The notes under the pieces were generated by a model. It made no database searches, was not told the origin of the DNA, and saw nothing but the letters and a program-made list of their open reading frames with translations. A stretch of 64,000 nt of DNA from Lineus longissimus (taxonomy: Eukaryota > Nemertea > Pilidiophora > Heteronemertea > Lineidae). Location: contig NC_088310.1 in NCBI RefSeq assembly GCF_910592395.1, positions 20,839,501 to 20,903,500 on the forward strand, read 5' to 3'. Position 1 is the first letter of the stretch; every line of letters begins with the position of its first letter. Of this stretch, positions 44,679-57,900 are shown in pieces. Position numbers and translations under genes: made by a program.

Positions 44679-47137
44679 ATGGCCTCTGAGTTGAGATCAT
44701 TTGAGGAGAAGAAATATGCAATCCTGTCGAAGGAATCTATTAAAATGATGGCAGAAGAAGCTGGCCACAATGAAATTCCAGATGAAGTAGCAGCTATTCT
44801 GGCTGAAGATGTTGCCTATCGCCTGAGAGAAGCTACCCATGTAAGAACAATGAAAATAAACTCCTCTGTTCATTTGTGAAATGCTTCAATTGTGCTAGTA
44901 ATCACCACGTCTTTGGCCGAATGACACTGGCTCTAGCTCTGCCATTCCAGATACGCTGTGCCTGCCCTATCTCGGGTCAGGAAAACATACCACTACAAAA
45001 GGACAGGTTTTCACTGTCAAACATTCCAGACAGTGCCTCTAAATCCATTGTCAGGTGTGTTTGACCGTGAAGATCAATTTTAAAGATGGTTTGTTTTCCC
45101 ACCCTAATTATTAAACATGGCCTGACAGAAGTACTCGTAATTGTATCAAGGCCTTTAGATGATAACATTCAAATCAATCTGTGATTGATCTTCTTTTACA
45201 GAGTAGCTGTCAGTACATGAGACATGCTAAACGAAAGAAATTAACAGCGGACGACTTCAACAAGGCACTTAGACACAGTGATGTCGAGGTAAAAATGATT
45301 CCTTGATAAATGTATGTAATGAATGATAACTAATTGATAAATAGGCAACATATGTTTTGTCGTGTCATCAAAAATCTTAGCTGATAGGCATGATATGATT
45401 CGAAACGTGTGATTCACTGAAAAGCTTTGATTTGATTTGAAACATAATATTGTACACCCCTTAAAACTCTGGGGAAATCATCAGTTGTGTGTAGAGGATT
45501 TGAAATCCATGATTCAGATTGATCATTCGGAGTAACACTGAAACATCCAAATATTTTCTGTTTCAGCCAGTGTTCGGTCAGAGTTCTGGGGAGCCTGTGA
45601 ATCTCTTGTGCACCAGAGAGCTAGATATATTCTTCCCTGAGGACCCTGAGATCTCACTGATAGAAGCTGCTGATGATGATGTACCTGTGTGTCACCCAGG
45701 ACAGACGTCTGTCAAGGGTAAGAAATGCCAGCAAAATCGAGATTATATATATATATTGGCACTGAATGATAGGCTACCCATTGATTTGTCCTCAAATCCT
45801 GTTTGATAGATATGGGATCACTGGCTTATTATTGGTATGGACCATGTCCAGTCAAGCTGCAAAGTACTAAAACCGAAGTACCCATTCCTGTTTCAGGCCA
45901 TTGGCTGGCTGTTGAAGGTACCCAGAAAGGTGTCCCTGTGTCACAGAATGGACAGGGTAAAACCAATGGGAAAGTTACTAAGCTAATATCGGAGGACCTG
46001 CTTGTTTACTATGACAACATGACAAAGGCAATACTCAGTAATGAAGAGGAGTTGATGAAGGTATGTCAGATTTTACTAAGAATATTTTGATTGTGATATG
46101 TGGTCAGGCCATTTGATCTTATCCAATTATCCTCTGTTAATCAGACTTGTCTTACCATCATGGGATCAGTACAATGCGAAGATAGTTCTTAATTTTTACG
46201 ATTTTACTTCTAGGTTGCTTTGGCAGATCTCCGTACCAATGCTAAGATAGTGCCACTACTTCCATACTTTGTCAACTTTGTGTCATATGGGGTAAGTATT
46301 TTAGTACTGTGCCAGAGATGAGTCTTAAAAGACTCATCTCTGGCACAGTACGTTTCTGCAATACAATTGCTTCCAAGTTCTATAGTTCTATTTTCGCTTT
46401 TCAACCTTTAAATTTTTGAATGAAAGGTGTAGGCCTTTAAGGAGAAATATAACAGCTCTTCATACTTCTGATCTTTCTGTTTTCATTTCAGGTGAAAAAA
46501 GTGAGCCATGATATTACACAGCTGACCAAACTACTGCATACCATAAAGGCACTGACAAGTAATACATCATTGTACTTGGAACCAAAACCATATGTAAGTA
46601 CTCATGACCCATCACATCGAATCAGGACATACTCAATTCTTTGTTTTGTCAATTAAAAAGTGTTTGATTTTGATATTGTCTTTCTTTCAGTTGAACATGC
46701 TTGTGCAGGGTGTGATGTATTGTGTGACAGAACCTCTAGCAGCGTCAATCAACCCTTTGAATGATCACTGGAGACTTCGTGACTATGCTGCTCGACTTCT
46801 TGCGCAGATCACCAGGCAGTGGAACAGCCCCCTCAATCAACTTCTCTACAAGAACACACAGGAATTGAGGGACATCCTCAATGATGGTACTAGGCCATTG
46901 TCATCACATTATGGTGCCATTGTTGGGCTTGTGGCTCTTGGCCACGAGGTTAGTACTAGTTCGCAACCAAAACACTTTAGGAGTTGAATTAGTTGAATTG
47001 AAATTTCATTTAGATCGGCTAACTTTATCAAATGGGTAATATCCCTTAGTTCAAGTTGGATTTAATGATTGGTTTTCTCTGAATATTCATATACTTTTTG
47101 GCTCACCGTAAGGGGAGTCTATACGATAGCGCTGTGT

Positions 47138-47192
<55 letters not shown>

Positions 47193-50100
47193 ATCCTAAC
47201 AGTGGCACGTTTCTTAACTGCTAGGGCTATGAACTTGAAACTTTGTACACAGAATGCCCTAGGTCAGCTGACCTCTGACACTGATTTTCGGTCTGATCTG
47301 ATTCTCTGTTTGGCCACCAGGGGGCCAAATGTCGATATCTAAAAAGTGTGATATCTCGCTTATTAGTGACTTGTTTTCGATAAAACTTTTGTTGTAGGTA
47401 CTCATAGCAAATATACATTTTATATTATACGGGTTTTTAATTTGACCTTGTTTTCAAGGTCGCAGAGGTCATATGGCGTAAATTGGCCATTAGAGTGTAA
47501 ACTATGGCACGTTTCTTAACCACTAAAGCTATGAACTTGAAACTTGGTACATATAACCCCCTATATCACATAGCCTCTGGTGCTGAATTTTGGTTCGATC
47601 TGATTCCTAACTTTGCCACCAGGGGGCCAAAAGTGGAAATCTAAAAAGTGTGATATCTCGCTTATAAGTGACTTGTTTTCGATAAAACTTTTGTTGTAGG
47701 TACTCATAGCAAATATACATTTTATATTATACGGGTTTTCAATTTGACCTACTTTTCAAGGTCACAGAGGTCATATGGCGTAAATTGGCCATTAGAGTGT
47801 AAACTATGGCACGTTTCTTAACCACTAAAGCTATGAACTTGAAACTTGGTACATATAACCCCCTATATCACATAGCCTCTGGCGCTGAATTTGAGTTCGA
47901 TCTGATTCCTAACTTTGCCACCAGGGGGCCAAAAGTGGAAATCTAAAAAGTGTGATATCTCGCTTATAAGTGACTTGTTTTCGATAAAATTCTTATGGTA
48001 GGTACTGTTTGGAAGAATACATCACATATTTTACGGGTTTTCAATTTGACCTACTTTTCAAGGTCACAGAAGTCATATGGCGTAAATTGGCTGTTAGAGT
48101 GTAAACTATGGCACGTTTCTTAACCAGTAAAGCTATGAACTTGAAACTTGGTGCATATAACCCCCTACATCAGATAACGTCTGATGTCGAATTTTGGCCT
48201 GATCTGATTCTTTATTCGGCCACCAGGGGGCCATAACGGAAAAAGGAAGAAGTGCAATATCTTGCCTATTTGAGTGAATTGTTTTCGATAAAATTTTATG
48301 GCAGGGACTCCTAGCAAGGATACATCACATTTCCTATGATTTTTGGATTTGACCTCCTTTTCTAGGTCACAGAGGTCAAATGGCGTAAATTGACCGTTCG
48401 AGTGTAACTATGGCACGTTTCTTAACTGCTAAAGCTATGAACTTGAAAGTTGGTACATGTAACCCCCTACATCAGATAATCTCTGACACCGAATTTTGGC
48501 CTGATCTGATTCTTGATTTGACCACCAGGGGGTCAAAACTGAAAAAGTAGGACGTGCAATATCTCGCTTATTAATGACTTTTTTTCGATGAATTTTTTAT
48601 TGCAGGGACTCTTAGCAATCACACGATATTGATCTTGTTGATGTCATAGACAATTATTGGTTGGATCATAAACTTATATATACTGCCCTGTCTTATTACT
48701 TGACATCAATACACATCTAAAAAAAGTCTTCATGCCTGATTGTGTTCACCATATTCACCTCTAAACTAAGCATGATCCTGCCTAATAAAAGATGTATACG
48801 GTGAGCACAATGGCCCCTGGCCGTTTCATTACATTATAATTGGGAAGAAGTGAAGATGCCAGTTTTTATAATAGAATTCCGTCCTGATTTTTAGGCCATT
48901 GAAAGAATTTTGTTCCCGCACCTGCAAATCTATGTGCCTCACCTTCTGTCCCTAATGAAGGATACATCTTATGCAAATGCCCTGGTCAACACAGATGCTC
49001 ATAGAGTTTATTCAGCAATTCTGGTGAGTTAACCATTTTTTGGCTCAATTTATTTTAGGTGTCTTCATTTGACCTTAGTTCTGTACCAGTCCAAAAAACA
49101 TCGTCCTCAAAAGTATCCAGGATGATATCAGAAATGCACAAAATGCTTGTCGGACAAGCTTGGCAGATCAGATTGGAATTTATAAACTTTTGGTCATATT
49201 TTCCTCTGTATGAAAGCAATAAAGAGTAATTGATAAATGTAGGCTCTTTCCTTTATTTCAGCTGGCTTCCGAATCTGTTCTCAGGAGAGAACTTCTAAAG
49301 TTCCAGTTGCAAGAAACCACATTCAATGGCACTGTTGATGAGATAAGCTTTGTACCAAATGTTGGAAATGTGTATGGCGATGTTGAGATGAGGTCAGAGT
49401 TGGCAGACTTAGCGGACAAAACGCCTAGTGATGAACAAAGTGAAAAAGAAAAGAAGCAGAAAAAGGATAAGGCCACAAGTTATTTCGAAATGTATAAGAA
49501 TCTGGTGGAAGTTTTTGGTGATGAACTGTCATCAAGGTTGCCACCGATTGTGCTCAAATCTCGGAGTTGTCCGCGGAAGGAGGTGCCTTCAGTGCAGCTA
49601 TACGACACAGAGAATCAAAGAAGTGGTGAAGATCTTTTGGCGGAGTTTCTCGATGTGACGGATGTAGCTGATGTTGCAAAGAGTGATGAGACAACCTACG
49701 AATCGAAAAGTGACAGGAGTTATCATAGTCCATATGATGTGGATGTTGATGTGGATAGTCGGTCTTACCGATCTGATCATTCCTATCGTTCTGATCGTTC
49801 AGATGATCTGTCATTTTTGGACGATTCTTCGGTTGATTTGACTGTAAAAAGTACAGTCAATGACCCGAGACTCGGTATAAAGTTGACAATAACAAAAAGA
49901 CCAAAACAAGCCATGCCAAGTAAGGATAAACTGTCTGATAGATCGAAATCAGAATCAAAACATGGACGAAAAAAGAAACTGCCAAAATTGAAAATGATAG
50001 ACTTTTTCGAAAAGTGTCCACTTCGAAAGGAACAGGAGAAAAGGTTTACTTTCCATGTGCCAGGTATTTTACCGATCAGATCAACTCCTAGACCACGACA

Positions 50101-50266
50101 GTTTAGTATTGAGTCGGATTATACCTGGTACACTGGCAGTGGTGCAGGACAGTTCAGAAAACTCACTCTCAAGCATCCTAACTTTTGGAAGAGGAAAGTT
50201 TTGTTTCCTAAAACCAGAGACTTGAAGAAAGTGTCAAAATCTGGAAATATAGTTTCCATGCTTTGA
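44679..50266 (+). CDS. TAF6L: TAF6-like SAGA subunit (PAF65-alpha)
   Basis: Nine exons in phase: 44679-44840, 45202-45288, 45567-45717, 45897-46060, 46214-46291, 46492-46593, 46691-46948, 48895-49023, 49262-50266, giving 711 aa. TAF6L is the TAF6 paralogue in SAGA/PCAF histone acetyltransferase complexes, where its histone fold pairs with TAF9. The N-terminal histone fold (residues about 12-85) reads LSKESIKMMAEEAG ... DVAYRLREATH ... KKLTADDFNKALR. The HEAT region (about 165-385) has PLLPYFVNFVSYGVKKVSHD, CVTEPLAASINPLNDHWRLR and HYGAIVGLVALGHEAIERI. TEPLAASINPLNDHW points to TAF6L rather than TAF6. The C-terminus is Ser/Asp-rich (SYRSDHSYRSDRSDD), with a helix YFEMYKNLVEVFGDEL. No AATAAA was seen close downstream. 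Confidence 0.92.
46304..46351. repeat. Perfect 23-bp inverted repeat with 2-nt loop
   Basis: Arms 46304-46326 and 46329-46351 are exact reverse complements around AA. The hairpin begins 12 nt into a TAF6L intron, immediately after the GTAAGT donor at 46292. Confidence 0.95.
47139..47192. repeat. (TCG)n trinucleotide microsatellite
   Basis: About 18 uninterrupted TCG/CGT units directly abut the 302-bp repeat array in TAF6L intron 7. Confidence 0.97.
47193..48625. repeat. Tandem array of five 302-bp units
   Basis: The landmark CCACCAGGGGGC recurs at 47314, 47616, 47918, 48220 and 48522 (last copy CCACCAGGGGGT), exactly 302 bp apart each time. Other shared blocks are GGCACGTTTCTTAAC, GCTATGAACTTGAAA, ATATCTCGCTTAT and AGGTCACAGAGGTCA. 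Units diverge moderately, and the central ones are most alike. The array fills most of the 1.95-kb TAF6L intron between exons 46948 and 48895. No coding frame. Confidence 0.95.
47314..48533. promoter_or_regulatory. CTCF-core-like motifs and DR3 half-site pairs in the repeat array
   Basis: Four exact CCACCAGGGGGC motifs and a fifth with one change match the vertebrate CTCF core consensus CCASYAGRKGGC. Between them, AGGTCA-CAG-AGGTCA direct repeats (DR3, nuclear-receptor type) occur exactly at 47759 and 48364, with single-base variants at 47457 and 48061. Binding is inferred from motif match only. Confidence 0.4.
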
Positions 50267-51905
50267 AAAAGGAACATTGCTGGTGCATTGCTTTAGACTG
50301 GGAACATCGCTAGTGGAAAGGCTTTAACTTGTCAGTGTTATCATGCCCTGAATCCTCTAAAGAAAGCTTGTCTTGTGCAACTGTCAGCCTGTATCTATGT
50401 CATGCTACATTTAGTTATCGATGTGGTCAGTTGGCCATCTTTGATTTATAAAAATCTTTGTTATCAATCGAATAGATTATGTGTTATTCTTTAAATGAAT
50501 TCTTCAGATGTCTCAACCTCTAATTGTTAGATGATGTCACACCAGCTTGACTAATAGTTAACACTCTGTTGAAAAATGTGTCTGAACCCTGTCCAAGCAG
50601 ATGCGGACAATGTCACAACCATCTACGTTGTCCCATCAATGGGTGAAAATTCCTGGTAGATCAGACTCCTAAGCCTGGTAAGGCAACTGATCTTGGGGAA
50701 AGACCACTCTAAAAGAAACCAAGCAATGGCAGTGAGGTTTTGAGGAGGCGGCTCCTCCTCACTGGCCAGCTGTTGATGGGCTAACAACTCATTGCAGTGC
50801 AAACACTATGTTACAGAAACAAGATCAAGAGATGTACTAAACACGGCTGCTTAAGACCATAGAGAATGGAGATGTGTCTTTGCACAATTGACATTGATAA
50901 GTTGTGCTAAAATATGTGTCTCCACCCTGTCCAGGCAGATGATGGACAATGTCAACTTTTTACAACTGAATACATTGTCACAACCAACATACCATGCTGA
51001 ACACCCTGGCTGAGAAAAATGTTCTGCTTAAAGGGACAATATAGGCTTGGAGTTCGTTCCCCTCCCTGATGGCTGGGGCAGAACTTTCATTTTCATAGCA
51101 ACAACCTAGGCACCAATTTTGTGAAAGCGGTTAGCCTTCAATGTGGTGTAAGTGAAAGCAACACTGTGTTTATTGACAAATTCTTCTTTATTAGAGGATT
51201 GAGGAAAAAACGACGTAGAGAAGTTACAGTTGTACAGCTCAAATAGTTAGACATTAGAATTAACATAATACATATAATCAAAATGAGCTGATATAATGTA
51301 GGCTATACGGATTTCAAGGATAGAAATCATTATGAATATATAACAATCACCATCTGCACTTATTCGTGCAACATTATACAAAATTTACAAGTTTTGAGAT
51401 CAAATAAACTGATTATCTTTAGCTAAGCTTTTGCACGTATCTGTCCGTCAGACTGAACTTCCAGCGGTATTGCCTGCGTAGCCTCCGCGCGTGCGTTGTC
51501 TAGAAGCTGAGCAATGTCAACACGTTTAGGGTCAAGATGCATGTTCGTCTGATGCGCCCAGCCATCGACTGACGGCAGCTACCGCGCATTCTCACATTCC
51601 TTCTTATAGGTTCCAAAGCGATGCGGTCAGCCTAAATGCAGCTTCTGGTGAAATGCAACGTCAGTGGGGACTAGAATTACTCACCAAGGATATATCTCGA
51701 GAAAGATTAGAAAAAAGCCACAAAACACACATTATTACATAAGAGATGGACCAGATACAACATGATGAGAGATTATCTCGAAATATTAGTGCCTTATTTT
51801 GATATAGCACCACCGAATTGTCACGTTCTAAGTTAACATCACAAGGTTTTAATCAATATTACAACATGTCCTCGTCTAACAAGAGACATTTTTGCTATCA
51901 TCCGT
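50267..51905. other. Convergent intergenic region TAF6L / SAXO-like
   Basis: Holds the 3' UTRs of both genes. Two related blocks, near 50575-50640 and 50905-51000, share ATGTGTCT, CCCTGTCCA, GCAGATG and GGACAATGTCA and look like copies of a dispersed repeat. No gene supported. Confidence 0.55.
51187..51192 (-). terminator. Candidate polyadenylation signal of the SAXO-like gene
   Basis: AATAAA on the minus strand about 715 bp past the stop codon at 51906. Confidence 0.45.
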
Positions 51906-54900
51906 TCAACGTGCGGCTAGGAACTTTCGACCTGAAAAACAGAAGATTACGAAAGGTGAGAGACTGAATGGAAGTCAGAGACGAAACCAAACATGCTTAT
52001 CAAAACGTCACTGATTTTCTGTCACTCAGTTATGCTTTGGCTCCCGCGCGGGAATCTGTCTTGATCAACCATCCCAAGGACCAGACGCAGGCCAATGAAA
52101 CAGAATCAGAACAAATATGGATATAGAATTGTCATTGTTTTAAAGTCCTGTTTCCTGAAGATGATGTCACAGCTAATGCACGTGTTACATCAGAAAACAG
52201 CGTACATCTGAAGGTCTCGAAGACGTTCCTAAAAGATGAATTGACGTTGGTAAAGTCCATGACATTCACTTGCTCATGACCTCGACATTTCATTACTTAC
52301 CAGTCATCATTTCCGGTTTGACAAAGTCGGCCATGCTAGTTGTCTCGAAGTTCCTGTTTCCTGTGGTATCCATATGGAAGAAGTGAGAATGTTCGATCGG
52401 TTTGTTCTTGTGTTTGATGTCCTGGTTAAGCATCGTCTCTTGTGCGTTTGTAAACCTGGAGAAGAGGACATAGGCACCGTTTAGCTCAATTCACGTTACA
52501 CATTGACCACATTTGCGTCTGAGTTAACTTATGGTTGTATTGCATCCTCTTGAACGAACGATGCATCAACAGAGCCCGGGAAAATGAACCTCAGATATTA
52601 GCAATCAAGCCTTGTACTTGAAACTTACAGCCTCCTTTCAGGGTGTGTGTAATCAGCCATCATGACTGATGACGCATGTATTGGCACATCCGAGTCATCC
52701 CTATCTTTATAAAGCTTGGCATTCATATCCTTTGTGTTCTCGCTGTGATTGATATGGCCGAACTGAAATTCGGAGATCTTCTCCATCTTTCCCGCCGGTG
52801 GGATGTTCTCATCTGATTTTGGCTTGCCGTCAAAGTTCTCCTGTGCCTCGGAGGTATGGCTTTGTTGCGTGTAGCCCAAGATGAAATGGGTGCCCTTGCC
52901 GTCTGCTAGACGGGATTTGCATTGGTCTTGCTGGTTGCGACGGCGGTTCAGGGAATCGTTTGAGGTCATGAAGCCGTCGATGAAGTTGAACTGAAAAATG
53001 ATGAAAAAGTCAACTCGGGATCTGAACGAAAATGCTAGTCGCTTCTGTTTCAAGTGGCGCTCAGCTTTCGTCAACAAAACAGAATATTGTTGAAGGGAAT
53101 ATGTCAGGGGAAAGCAACCCGGTGCAAACTGTTCATTAGTATCCATCCTCTTTCTAAAGACACCAATGTAAAATGAAAAACATCTTTAAAAAACATGGTA
53201 GTTAACTCATGTTGTGATTAGTTCATTTCAAATCAGAAATATAGAGAGATATTGATTTCTCACCTGATGATCGGTGGTCTTGACCTTTGGCACGGGGAAA
53301 GGCAGAGCTCCATCGGTTTCAAGGAAGTTGTATTTGGATGGCTGAGCGGTCATCGGAGCCATCGCCTTAAAGTCTGCAGGAGGTGCCACGTAGTCTTGTT
53401 TTGACGCTGGAAAATAAGACAGGCAGGTATACTCAACAGAAAAGTACAGCGTAAATACATGTACTTGCCGTTAAATGCATGATTGGTAAAATAAAGTGGT
53501 ACGATTAGCCCCTCACTCACAGAGGCGACAATTGTACCGGGGCCACTCCGATGGTTACACGATAGCCCGGTATATTGGAGGATTCAATGTTCCATCAAAC
53601 GTTTCGCAAAACAAACCGTCTTACTAGATTTTTGTCTGTCTTGAGAGTGTTTCTGCATGTCGCAGGAGAAGACAACATTGTGGCCGTGGCGACGTTCCAG
53701 GTTACGCCTTGCTATATCCATTGTATCCGCATGCTGTAACACAAGACGAGATGTGTCATGAGAACATCTATATCGCAGCACATAAAAGCATTATTAAAAT
53801 TTCCGTCAAGTGTGAACAATCGTTATTGGAAAGTCTCTAATCCAAATTTAGTCTCAGACGACAGTTATCAGACGATTCATCGCTTTGGACAGTTTTTCTG
53901 TATGGTGATGATGATGGTATAATGATGATGACGATGATAATGATAAGACAATTTGCCGTTAATTGGCGTCTCGTCCCAAAACCATTTTGAAAGACACATT
54001 TTCAGTGTGGGAAGGCATATCGCTTGGAACATTTCTGACTTACCACGCCAGCTCCCATCTGCTTGATGTGTTGCCCGAACTCATTGGTGGTGGTACTTTG
54101 GAAGAAAGACTTGTCGGTATCTCTTTGCAGTACCTCAGAGTCTCTTGGCGGAGGCTGTATGAACGGCTTCATCTGTTGCCTCATCCCTGCCGTCTCGTAG
54201 TCCTTGGCGTACATGCTCTCCGGCACTTCATTATCGTTGCCAAACTTGAAATGAGCTGAAGTGTGTTCTTTTTTTCCATCACGTGCCTCTGGAAATCAAC
54301 ATTGCAAGATGTTCTTTAGACTATGAAAGGAGCTCGTCAATAATCTGACCGATCTTCTTAGGTATGGGTGTTTCGATACTCATGCTACATCAGTTTCTAC
54401 ACTGATTCTCACAAGATACTTTTTTGCCAAAACTCAGCGCAAGTTAAAAACCCATCACAAAATCTGGACCAGTGCGATTCATTGACGTTGAAGAAAGACA
54501 GAGCCTCTCTGGTTGGATAATGCAAACGGAAGTCCCAGCATAACTCGGAATTCTTACCTCCAAATGTGATTGGAGCAACATGGTTGATGGCGTGCTCAAA
54601 CAAGCTTGGCATGCGCCCATCTTCGCTCTTTGGTCGTCTGCTGGGCGTTTGCCGATTCTCATTGTTTTCCAGTTCTTCGAGCTCGTCAAGGAATGTCACA
54701 GATTTCTTCTTGTTACTGAGAAGTAAAAACGTTTATTTGAAGATATGTGGAAGGATGTGATTTGTGTAGAGGAACACTGATTACAACAGTCGCGGGAAAA
54801 CGGATGTCAGTCTGTGTCCACGTACTGCTCCCGAAGGGAACGTGTATGGAGAAGGAGGCGAGACGGAGACGATTACGGACGTGAAAAACTGGCTGATAGA

Positions 54901-57900
54901 CAGGTTCCTGTGTGAATCCGTTGGCCACGTTGTATCTTGAATGACTTTTTAAACCATTTCTATGCTACTGTGGCAGTGGAACACTTGGCTTTGGGGACCT
55001 TTATAGCGTTCTCGAAGTAAGCGGTAGCGTAGGCGTATGGGCGTCGGCGTCTTGCTCACGAGAGTTAGATTGAAAGCTATTCGAAAATGAAAAGATTGCC
55101 TCGAGGACTGGAAGCATTCATTTTAAGTCTACTTACTCTGACCTGCTGATAAGGTTTGTGTCGGAATTAGGTTTACGACCGTAGTCTGTGGTAAACGTCG
55201 TCTGGAAGGAGTTGTCCACTGAAAGTGATGGTAAACAGGTTAAAAATGGTGTATGAACGAGTTGACAGGCGCATTTACATTTGAACGAAAGGTGTCTAAA
55301 CGTTTCGACCTACCAATATCGTTGTAGTCTCCTGCCCTAAAGACGTTAGACGACCTTTCCATGTCCTTCATGAACTTGGTCACGCCCTGCGCGGCATCGA
55401 TGCCTTCTTGCAATATTCTGTTCCCTTCATCATCGGGCAGGTTCTCGTATGCTCTTTTCGTCTCGGACTCGTAGCTGGAGAAGACAGGATGTTCACACTA
55501 ATAATGTAATGTGACGATTTAAAAGAACTTGAAAATTATAGCTGTCCTCCACTCTCGATGGTGGTTGTACCAATGCGCTATGAAGAACTATGAACTTTTT
55601 CTCGAATTGCGAAGTCTGAGTTCTTTCATCGAGCATGTGATTCAACTGAAATCGAGACATCAACATTTCAGCATTGCTTGCCTCACGCCTAACAGGTAAT
55701 TTACATTTGCGTGATCTTTCACAAAAAGCTATAGATGCAGCTGCCAGCGTGAAATCGGGAGACAGAATGACAAGCTTACTTTGAAGGGTCACTTCCCAGG
55801 TTTACGTTGGTTCCCTTGATGTGTCGCACTTTCTCAAAGTCAACTGGTAACTTTATCTTACTCGTGTCCAACTTTGGATAGGTTGGCCGACTGGGATTTA
55901 ACATGACCTGCAGAGGTGGAAAAACAAGGTAGGGAAAATTAAAAGAAGATAATTATGCAGGTTTGAAGCTTGAATATATTCTTTAGTCTACAGAACGGAA
56001 TATTGGGTGTATACTGGTGATTTTTTCTATACTAGGATGAACGGGTACGAATTTTGACGTGCTCCATGCCACACCTCCCATTCAGAAATACTGTCACATG
56101 TGTTTGAGTTTCCTTTACCTCGCCATCTGCGAAGGTGTTCTTGTATTCTGAAGTCCCCATCTTTCGATCGCCTTGGTACTGGGGTGCCATATCCTGAAAA
56201 AGAAAGATTATACAATTTTTTCTGTGAGACTGATCTCAGTCGCTGCTATGCAACTTGCGACTGGTCTTGACTTGCTGGTGTCGCAAACCTATTATATCCG
56301 ATAAGTCGCTACAGTGACGCGTCTGGCAATATTCAATCGATGACACAGTTTGCTGGGTATGGCACTGGGGAGGAGATTGTAAGTTGTAACGTAAGTTACT
56401 ACATGTATCATCTGCGATGGTAGCAGAAGTTACAGCTAGCTCGATGGGCTCCAAAACTAGCAGTGTTTCGAACTCATTTTCGTTATTTCGCATCTCCACC
56501 AAGTGTTAATATTATTGCAGAGTTGTTGTTGATTGCTAAAAATATTAATTTTCAATCGTGAATAATATAGTATTCGTTTTTCTCAATTAACATTGCTACA
56601 TGTTATGCCTTGTTGATTTGTTGATGGGAAATTTGTATAACAAAATATTTCCGTTTAGCACTTGGCATGTTTAGTTATACATAGGCCTTCACAATCTAAA
56701 GTCCATTAGAACTTTCTAAGGTATATGTATATGAGTTTAATACTATTCAACCTCAACTAAGTTAAGCCAGATTTAGTCCAACACAAATCCTTTGAACTTT
56801 CAACTCACTCTTATTTTGATAAACAATACTTGATGTCCAATATTTCAACACAGGCCCTTTTAAAGGGGAATTAATGGATTTGAGACCATAATAATCCTTA
56901 AGCTGTTTAAAACTCGAAGGGTTTGTAACATCATGTAATTACAAAATTATAGGCATATTTTTAAAAGCTAGTATGTTATACTATTTCACACGTTGTATTC
57001 AATAAGCATTAATAGAAATGCATACTCTCACGACAGTGGATAACTCAGCAAATCACTCTTTCATAGTTTTTTGTGCACTTTTAGATTGGGCAAAATATAC
57101 AGCATGACGGTGAGACACTCAATAAAGTATGCATCGATTTTGTGTCATGGCAATGTTAGACTAATTAGTTACATGCCTACATAAATAATTAAGAAATAAT
57201 ATTCCCATATCCAAATGCCATACAAATAATATTGTATATTAGCACTAGTCTGATGACAATATTCGACACTTGGGTCAATAAAACAGCAATTTGCAATATA
57301 CATGTACTAATTTCCGATACTTCGGTTACTTCGATATTTCGTTGCGATCGGATGTGGGGCCGGTTGTGTTAATAGATAGATTGACTGTTGGAAGCACGTG
57401 TCCCAGTCGTTGTGATGACGTCACGAAGTTTTACATACCGGCCAGTTGATCGTCCGATCACCTTCGTAGATCTTGGGCTGAAAATATAGGGCATTGGGTT
57501 ACTGATCATAGGGACTCCAGGAAAAAGATTTACCTTTCCTCCGCAACAATGCGTTTTGGCTTACGTTTACGTATTCATTATGTAATCCAAACCTCACTAC
57601 TATATATTTTCAACAAAATCCACTGTTTTGCCCTCGCTTGCCACACATCTTGGTGTTCATTTACACAAACAGCAGCAAAACTCCGAAAATTTGCTTTCTG
57701 TGCTTTTTTTCTTCTAAAACACAGCTTGTTTGATATTTTTCGGTAGATTTTAATTTGTCGTCTGCTCACCTTGGCAACGTTCTTTTTGTCATAGTCGGCT
57801 TTGGTTGTTGACGTCTGGAAAATATTATTCGGCAGGGAACTCCCACTGTCGTTGCCGAGTCTGAAGTGGGTGGCGAGCTGATTGAGAAAGACGGAATGGA

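Noticed and set aside
47193-48625. CRISPR-like regular spacing
   Set aside because: Eukaryotic intron with 302-bp diverged tandem units, not short repeats with unique spacers.
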